NCBI GenBank assembly: GCA_030613705.1
Contig: JAUWLJ010000026.1
Coordinates: 1-11,997, forward strand
Direction: 5' to 3'
DNA from: Chloroflexota bacterium
Lineage (GTDB): Bacteria; Chloroflexota; Anaerolineae; Anaerolineales; UBA4823
DNA: 11,997 nt
Shown: positions 7,706 through 11,997 of the stretch, piece by piece
How positions within the stretch are numbered: the stretch's first letter is position 1
How the letters are laid out: each line of letters opens with the position of its first letter
Notes under the pieces: generated by a model
Database searches by the model: none
Seen by the model: the letters and a program-made list of their open reading frames with translations, nothing else
Told to the model about the DNA's origin: nothing
Program-made: the position numbers and the translations under genes

Positions 7706-9145
7706 TCAGTTTGTAAGGGTGTCAATCACTTCACCATTTGGGGAGAGGATATCCACTTTCACGGGGAGGGTCCCATCCATGCGATGGGTGGAGCAGGACA
7801 GGCATGGGTCGTATGCTCTGATGGCCATTTCTATGGTATTGAGTGTGCCTTGATCGTAATTCCCATCTTTTATCAATGTTTTGGCTGCCTGCTTGACTGA
7901 CAGGTTGATGGCTGAGTTGTTTTGGCAAGTAGCAACCAAAAGGTTGACATGGGTGAGCAAGCCGTCTTCGTCGGTAGTGTAGTCGTGAATCAATGTGCCG
8001 CGGGGGGCTTCAACCACACCCACACCACGTGCCGCACGGGGGGTTACTGAGGCACGGATGTCAGAACTAGTGATCTCTGGGTCGTTGAGCAGTTGCAAAG
8101 CTAATTCTGCATTGTGGAGCAGCTCGATCAAACGAGCCCAGTGGTAGAGCAGAGTCAGCTGCGCCGGACGACCGAAACTAGTCCGGAATTCTTCCAATTC
8201 CTTCTGAGCCAGCGGGGTTGGTATATAGTCCGCTACATTGATGCGGGCCAGGGAGTTCACCCGGTAGAGACTGGGGGCATTGTCCTCCAGCTCAAACGGG
8301 CCGCGCTTCTTGGCATAGGGGAATTTGAGGTAGGTCCAGGGCTCAACATGCTCACCGATGTAATCAGTGTATTGATCGTAAGGGAACTCCTCGTAAGACC
8401 CATCCGCATACATCATGCGCAGCTTCCCATCGTAAAGATCCAAGGCGCCATCATCGGTGACAGTGCCCAGAAAACCGCTGGTGATAGTGCCGACAGTCTT
8501 GACTACATCCATGTACTTGGGGAAGATATTTTCCTTGGCAAAGGAGATCGTGAATTTCGCCAGTTCGAGCGCTTCTTCCGCCATTGGCAATAGGGATTGG
8601 CGTTCATCTTCCGAGAGTGGGCGACTGAAACCACCTGGAACTGCAGCTGCGGGATGGATCGCCTTTCCGGCGATCAGCTCTAACATCTTGGCACACATGT
8701 GGCGGACTTTTACGACTTGCCTGCCGACATCAGGAACAGCATCCAGGATGCCAATCACATTACGCACCGGGTATTCCGCATCAGGTCCCAGGATGAAATC
8801 CGGACCAGCCAGAATGTAGAAATGCAGAATGTGTTCTTCCATGTAGGCGATGCTGTTGCATAACCGGCGTAGTTTTTCGCCTGCCGGAGGCAGCTGGACG
8901 CCAAAGACTGCGTCGGCAGCCTTGGCAGAAGCCAGATGGTGCGACCAAGGGCATACGCCGCAAATACGTGTTGTAATGCGTGGCATCTCCTCGACCGGTT
9001 TTCCGACGCAAAATCGCTCGAAACCTCGCAACTCAATCACGTTCACCATGGTATCAGCAACATTCCCTGCATCGTCCAGTTGAATCGTGATCTTTGCGTG
9101 GCCTTCAATGCGACTGACAGGTTGAATAACCAGTGTTTGTCCCAT
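7706..9145 (-). CDS. mvhA: MvhA, large (catalytic) subunit of F420-non-reducing/Hdr-linked [NiFe] hydrogenase
   Basis: This is the catalytic subunit that splits H2 at the NiFe site in the cytoplasm; there is no signal sequence. At 479 residues it matches MvhA-type group 3c enzymes. Seen: N-terminal QPVSRIEGHAKI, the first metal motif RICGVCPWSHH (C62, C65), and the last motif DPCLSCSTH (C448, C451, H454), so all four Ni ligands are cysteines. A 25-residue tail after H454 is the expected substrate of the endopeptidase encoded next. The start is ATG at 9145, with SD AGGAGG (9151-9156) 5 nt away. The frame stays open to 9361, but that part lies within mvhG. The mvhG stop is 2 nt before the ATG and the SD lies in the last codons of mvhG, so translation is probably coupled. 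Confidence 0.96.
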   Translation of the reverse strand: MGQTLVIQPVSRIEGHAKITIQLDDAGNVADTMVNVIELRGFERFCVGKPVEEMPRITTRICGVCPWSHHLASAKAADAVFGVQLPPAGEKLRRLCNSIAYMEEHILHFYILAGPDFILGPDAEYPVRNVIGILDAVPDVGRQVVKVRHMCAKMLELIAGKAIHPAAAVPGGFSRPLSEDERQSLLPMAEEALELAKFTISFAKENIFPKYMDVVKTVGTITSGFLGTVTDDGALDLYDGKLRMMYADGSYEEFPYDQYTDYIGEHVEPWTYLKFPYAKKRGPFELEDNAPSLYRVNSLARINVADYIPTPLAQKELEEFRTSFGRPAQLTLLYHWARLIELLHNAELALQLLNDPEITSSDIRASVTPRAARGVGVVEAPRGTLIHDYTTDEDGLLTHVNLLVATCQNNSAINLSVKQAAKTLIKDGNYDQGTLNTIEMAIRAYDPCLSCSTHRMDGTLPVKVDILSPNGEVIDTLTN

Positions 9146-9147
9146 TT

Positions 9148-10074
9148 TTACCTCCTCTTCGTTCGCAGGCGTCCGGAACCTGCAAATCGGTTGAACTGTG
9201 CCGCCCGGTCGGGGATATCTCGGGGGTTGAGGCCAATCGTTGAGATAGCGCCCATCATGTCCACCATCGGATTGGCCTGATCGGTTAAAGGACCGAAGCA
9301 ACCTCGGCAAGGCATATAAGCCCGGATGCAGCGGGGAGTACCTCCATCCATGCCGCCACATCCTGCGCGGGTTGCGGGTCCTTGGCAGAGGTAACCTTGT
9401 TCCATGAAACAGCGCACCGTTTCAAGCGCTTCTCCAACCCCCTCCACTGACTCTAATGGGCGCTTCAGGGTGATACCCTCTCCTGTTTTTTGTTCGCGGA
9501 TGGTCGGACATTGGTCACAAACGCTCTTTGTCTCCAACGCAAACGGTGTACCCTTAAGCAGATGCATTACAGCCGCAACGAACATATCTGGCGTTGTTGG
9601 GCAGCCCGGCAGCATGAGGTCGACATCTACAACCTCGTGCACCGCATAAACACGATCAAGCAACGCCGGTAATCCTTCTGCAGGTGTCTCGCCGGGGTCA
9701 GTAGTGGAGTTTCCCTGGTAAACGCGCTGGTAGATCTCGTCGACCGCGAACTGGTTCGCCAACGCCGGAACCCCTCCATAGCAAGCGCAAGAGCCCATCG
9801 AGATCAAGAAATTAACTCGAGATCGCATCAGCTCTGCAAGTTCTTTGTTTTCTTCATTTCGGATGCTACCGGTGAGGATGCCCACATCCGCCTCAGGGAT
9901 ATCCGCCTTGCTTTCCTCCCCAGTTTGCCCGTATAACTTGTGATCCATGATCACTGGCATGTGGACGAATTCGAGCTCCGCTAGCAGGTCGATCAACGGT
10001 TCGCCAACATCAAGTATGGTAACTTCACAACCACCGCAGATGGCAAACCACTCTTGTGCGACTTTAACAGCCAT
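9148..10074 (-). CDS. mvhG: MvhG, small (Fe-S) subunit of [NiFe] hydrogenase
   Basis: The small subunit conducts electrons from the NiFe site through three Fe-S clusters. At 308 residues it has the MvhG length and lacks the twin-arginine signal of periplasmic enzymes, so it is cytoplasmic. Proximal cluster ligands fit C13/C16 (CGGC), C96 or C98 (GSCACYGG) and C158 (LPGCPTTPDM). The C-terminal half holds C186/C189 (CDQCPTIREQ), C222, C230, C239, C249 and C256/C259 (MPCRGCFGP) for the medial and distal clusters. The ATG at 10074 has an excellent SD (AAGGAGGT, 10081-10088). It follows mvhD after 130 nt, the longest gap in the hydrogenase block, and its end carries the SD of mvhA. Confidence 0.96.
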   Translation of the reverse strand: MAVKVAQEWFAICGGCEVTILDVGEPLIDLLAELEFVHMPVIMDHKLYGQTGEESKADIPEADVGILTGSIRNEENKELAELMRSRVNFLISMGSCACYGGVPALANQFAVDEIYQRVYQGNSTTDPGETPAEGLPALLDRVYAVHEVVDVDLMLPGCPTTPDMFVAAVMHLLKGTPFALETKSVCDQCPTIREQKTGEGITLKRPLESVEGVGEALETVRCFMEQGYLCQGPATRAGCGGMDGGTPRCIRAYMPCRGCFGPLTDQANPMVDMMGAISTIGLNPRDIPDRAAQFNRFAGSGRLRTKRR

Positions 10075-10204
10075 GCGCCAACCTCCTTATTAGTCCAATA
10101 ACTCTTAGACATCATCCAATAGACCTGATTTTTCCAATACAGCCTCCTTTTCTCTGAAAACGATGATCAGACATGACCTTGACATTTAAAATTCAGTGAT
10201 CAGT
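10075..10204 (-). other. mvhD-mvhG intergenic leader with extra SD and mini-ORF
   Basis: In a block where other gaps are 2-73 nt or overlaps, this 130-nt gap is an outlier. Reading on the minus strand it holds a small hairpin (TTTTC/GAAAA, 10148-10160), a strong second SD (AAAGGAGG, 10143-10150) and a TTG-initiated 10-codon reading frame (10137-10105, MEKSGLLDDV) before the real mvhG SD. TGATCA occurs twice at the upstream end. I see no convincing -35/-10 promoter. It may be a regulatory leader or the remnant of a lost small gene. Confidence 0.5.
10094..10139 (-). repeat. Three direct repeats of TATTGGA upstream of mvhG
   Basis: The minus-strand 7-mer TATTGGA occurs at 10133-10139, 10115-10121 and 10094-10100, with starts 18 and 21 nt apart. 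Bases around the copies differ, so this is not a simple tandem duplication. Spacing near two helical turns would suit a protein-binding array, but function is unknown. Confidence 0.55.
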
Positions 10205-10612
10205 TCACTTGTAGATACTCGGTCCTATCTCACGTAATTCTTCAACCATATCCTTCACCACTTGGGCAAATTGCGGACCTTCCGAAGCCGCCACCCAGGA
10301 AAGACGGAAGCGTTCCGGTTCCAGGTCGAAATCTTCCAGCATCAGGTCTAAGGCATCCGCCCGTGCTTGGGCACGTAGATTTCCTTCACGGTAGTGACAG
10401 TCACCAGGATGGCAGCCGCACATCAAGACGCCATCGGCGCCTTTGGTGAGAGCGTCAATAACCAAATTAGGATGGACCATGCCGCTGCATTGAACGCGGA
10501 TGATCCTGACGTTGGGGGGATACTGGATGCGAGATGTCCCTGCCAGGTCAGCAGCGGTATATGAGCACCAGTAGCAGGTGTAGGCGATGATCAGAGGTTC
10601 ATAGTCACTCAA
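10205..10612 (-). CDS. mvhD: MvhD, [2Fe-2S] electron-transfer subunit linking hydrogenase to HdrA
   Basis: MvhD (FlpD family) passes electrons from the Mvh hydrogenase to HdrA. At 135 residues it matches the stand-alone form. Seen: IIAYTCYWCSY (C13, C16), VQCSGMVHPNLVIDAL (C42), and VLMCGCHPGDCHYREGN (C65, C67, C72), the family signature; five or six of these form or flank the cluster. The start is TTG at 10612, 2 nt after the hdrA stop, and it has a strong SD (GGAGGTG, 10618-10624) at 5 nt, inside the last codons of hdrA. No in-frame ATG lies near. The weak start codon coupled to hdrA suggests dosage set by hdrA translation. It sits directly between hdrA and mvhG, as in other HdrA-MvhDGA operons. 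Confidence 0.95.
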   Translation of the reverse strand: MSDYEPLIIAYTCYWCSYTAADLAGTSRIQYPPNVRIIRVQCSGMVHPNLVIDALTKGADGVLMCGCHPGDCHYREGNLRAQARADALDLMLEDFDLEPERFRLSWVAASEGPQFAQVVKDMVEELREIGPSIYK

Positions 10613-10614
10613 GA

Positions 10615-11997
10615 TTACACCTCCAAGGCAGCCATGGTCATGGCTCGTAAGTAATCCAGCTTGAAGTGTGAGACATATATTGCATCCTTGGGGCAGGTGG
10701 CCTGGCAGGTACCGCAGCCTTTACAAATCGACTCATCGACGACCACCCGTTTTTTCGTCTGACCAGATTCATCCTGGTATTCAATCAAAGTTATTGCATC
10801 AAAGGGACATGGGTCAACACAGTAAGCGCAACCATCGCACTTTTCGTCGACTACATGGGAGGTGATCGGCTCAATCTCAAGATCACGTTGAGCGAGAATG
10901 GTTGCTGCTCGCCCTGCAGCTGCTTTTGCCTGGATCACACTTTCGGTGACAGCTTTCTTGGGGTAGTGAGCCATACCGCAAAGAAAGATCCCTTGAGAGG
11001 CGAAGTCAATAGGGGCCAGCTTCATGTGGGCTTCTTGGAAGAAACCATCCTGCATTAGCGGCACTTTAAGCAGCTGGGCCAGTTGACTGGCATCCTCTCG
11101 GGGAATGGTGGCCACAGACAGAACCAGACGGTCCGCCTCGAGCAATATATCCGTTTCAAGCATGGCATCATGGACCACCACCTGCAGGGTGCCATCTGCC
11201 ATGACCTGTGGGGGCTGCTCGGGATCGAAGCGCAGGAAAAGGACACCCTCCTGGCGTGACTGCCGGTAAAATTTCTCCAAAAGACCGTAGGTGCGAATAT
11301 CCTGATACAGGATGTATACTTCGCAATCCGGGTTGGTTTTTTTGATCTCGAGGGCGTTCTTTATTGCCTGCCCACAACAGATGCGACTGCAGTAAGGGCG
11401 TTCCGCGGTGCGTGAACCTACACATTGGATCATGACGACCGATTTCAAATTGGAGATTTCTGCGGCTCCTGTGGCGAGAATCTCTTCGAGTTCCAGTTGA
11501 GTGAGAATACGCTCATCCTGGCCATAGAGGTATTCTGATGGCCGGTAGGGCTGGGCACCTGTGGCGACTATCACCACGCCGTGATTGATCTGCGGAGCTT
11601 CTTCACTCTCTGCAATTTTCAATGTGCTCTTGAACTTGCCCAAGCTGCCTTCAAATGAGTCCAGCTCAGCGTTGAGGAAGGTGCTGATGTTGGGATGTTG
11701 GTTTATTTTTTCGATCAGTTCAACTAACAAGGCCTGGGGATTTGCATGGCTGAGCAAGAAATGCAGATGGCGCATATTCCCGCCCAGTTCTGCCTGGTGT
11801 TCGACCAGCGATATCTTGAACCCCTGGTCAGCCAGTTCGAGCGCGGCGGTCATTCCTGCCAACCCTCCACCGATGATCAACGCATCGTGGTTGAATTCCA
11901 ACCACTTGCGCTGCAGAGGTTCCCCCAGCAGGACCTTGGCGACTGCCATACGGGGCAAATCTTTGGGTTTCTCGGGGGCTGCAGCTGGGTAATCACG
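10615..11997 (-). CDS. hdrA: HdrA-type FAD/Fe-S electron-bifurcating subunit (5' end off window)
   Basis: HdrA carries the FAD at which Mvh-Hdr complexes split electron pairs, one to ferredoxin and one to a disulfide-reducing partner. About 460 residues are visible and the frame runs through the right edge, so the N-terminal domain is missing; the TTG at 11958 is internal. Seen in order: the linker MAVAKVLLGEPL, FAD motif LIIGGGLAGMTAAL, LGGNMR, ATGAQPYRP, the HdrA cysteine motif CVGSRTAERPYCSRICC, ILYQDIRTYG, GIFLCGMAHYPK, and two C-terminal [4Fe-4S] ferredoxin motifs CDGCAYCVDPCP and CKGCGTCQATCP. No HdrB or HdrC gene is visible, so the oxidising partner is unknown. It is directly coupled to mvhD. 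Confidence 0.95.
   Translation of the reverse strand, partial: RDYPAAAPEKPKDLPRMAVAKVLLGEPLQRKWLEFNHDALIIGGGLAGMTAALELADQGFKISLVEHQAELGGNMRHLHFLLSHANPQALLVELIEKINQHPNISTFLNAELDSFEGSLGKFKSTLKIAESEEAPQINHGVVIVATGAQPYRPSEYLYGQDERILTQLELEEILATGAAEISNLKSVVMIQCVGSRTAERPYCSRICCGQAIKNALEIKKTNPDCEVYILYQDIRTYGLLEKFYRQSRQEGVLFLRFDPEQPPQVMADGTLQVVVHDAMLETDILLEADRLVLSVATIPREDASQLAQLLKVPLMQDGFFQEAHMKLAPIDFASQGIFLCGMAHYPKKAVTESVIQAKAAAGRAATILAQRDLEIEPITSHVVDEKCDGCAYCVDPCPFDAITLIEYQDESGQTKKRVVVDESICKGCGTCQATCPKDAIYVSHFKLDYLRAMTMAALEV

Noticed and set aside
7706..7780. Selenocysteine or a missing Ni ligand in MvhA
   Set aside because: The C-terminal motif reads DPCLSCSTH with ordinary cysteine codons and no in-frame TGA before the real stop.
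9146..9361. Upstream extension of mvhA giving a 551-residue protein
   Set aside because: The extension lies entirely in mvhG on the same strand in another frame. The family start MGQTLVIQPVSRIEGH has a perfect SD at 9151-9156.
11956..11958. TTG as a real start of hdrA
   Set aside because: The frame continues upstream to the window edge with HdrA-like linker sequence, and HdrA normally has a further N-terminal domain. The gene is cut by the window, not short.

Overview
The window is one almost gap-free block of genes on the minus strand, so transcription runs from the right edge to the left. From right to left: an HdrA-type flavin/iron-sulfur subunit (cut by the right edge), MvhD, MvhG and MvhA of a cytoplasmic group 3c-like [NiFe] hydrogenase, a hydrogenase maturation endopeptidase, then the maturation genes hypB, hypF, hypC, hypD and hypE. 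After a 173-bp gap comes a mechanosensitive channel (MscS family) gene on the same strand, cut by the left edge. I found no convincing gene on the plus strand and no RNA gene, transposon or CRISPR array.

How the genes work together: MvhA (NiFe site) and MvhG (three Fe-S clusters) oxidise H2. MvhD carries the electrons to HdrA, whose FAD is the expected electron-bifurcation site of the MvhADG-Hdr family. HypF makes the carbamoyl/cyanide group and HypE dehydrates it on its C-terminal cysteine. HypC and HypD assemble Fe(CN)2CO, HypB helps deliver nickel, and the endopeptidase trims the C-terminal tail of MvhA once the metal site is filled. The set is nearly self-sufficient, but hypA and the usual HdrA partners HdrB/HdrC are not in the window.

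Coupling is tight. hypB/hypF, hypC/hypD and hypD/hypE overlap by ATGA. hdrA/mvhD and mvhG/mvhA are separated by 2 nt, with the Shine-Dalgarno (SD) of the downstream gene inside the end of the upstream gene. Two breaks stand out: a 130-nt gap between mvhD and mvhG with three TATTGGA repeats and a second strong SD, and a 73-nt gap between mvhA and the endopeptidase with a perfect 9-bp stem-loop. No promoter for the block is visible, so it probably lies beyond the right edge.

Organism: strong AGGAGG-type SDs, ATGA overlaps, some TTG/GTG starts and roughly balanced base composition indicate an anaerobic bacterium. The secreted Thr/Pro-rich linker on the MscS protein and the Mvh-HdrA plus Hyp set would fit Chloroflexota (Anaerolineae-like), but this is a weak inference; Desulfobacterota and other anaerobes also carry HdrA-MvhDGA.
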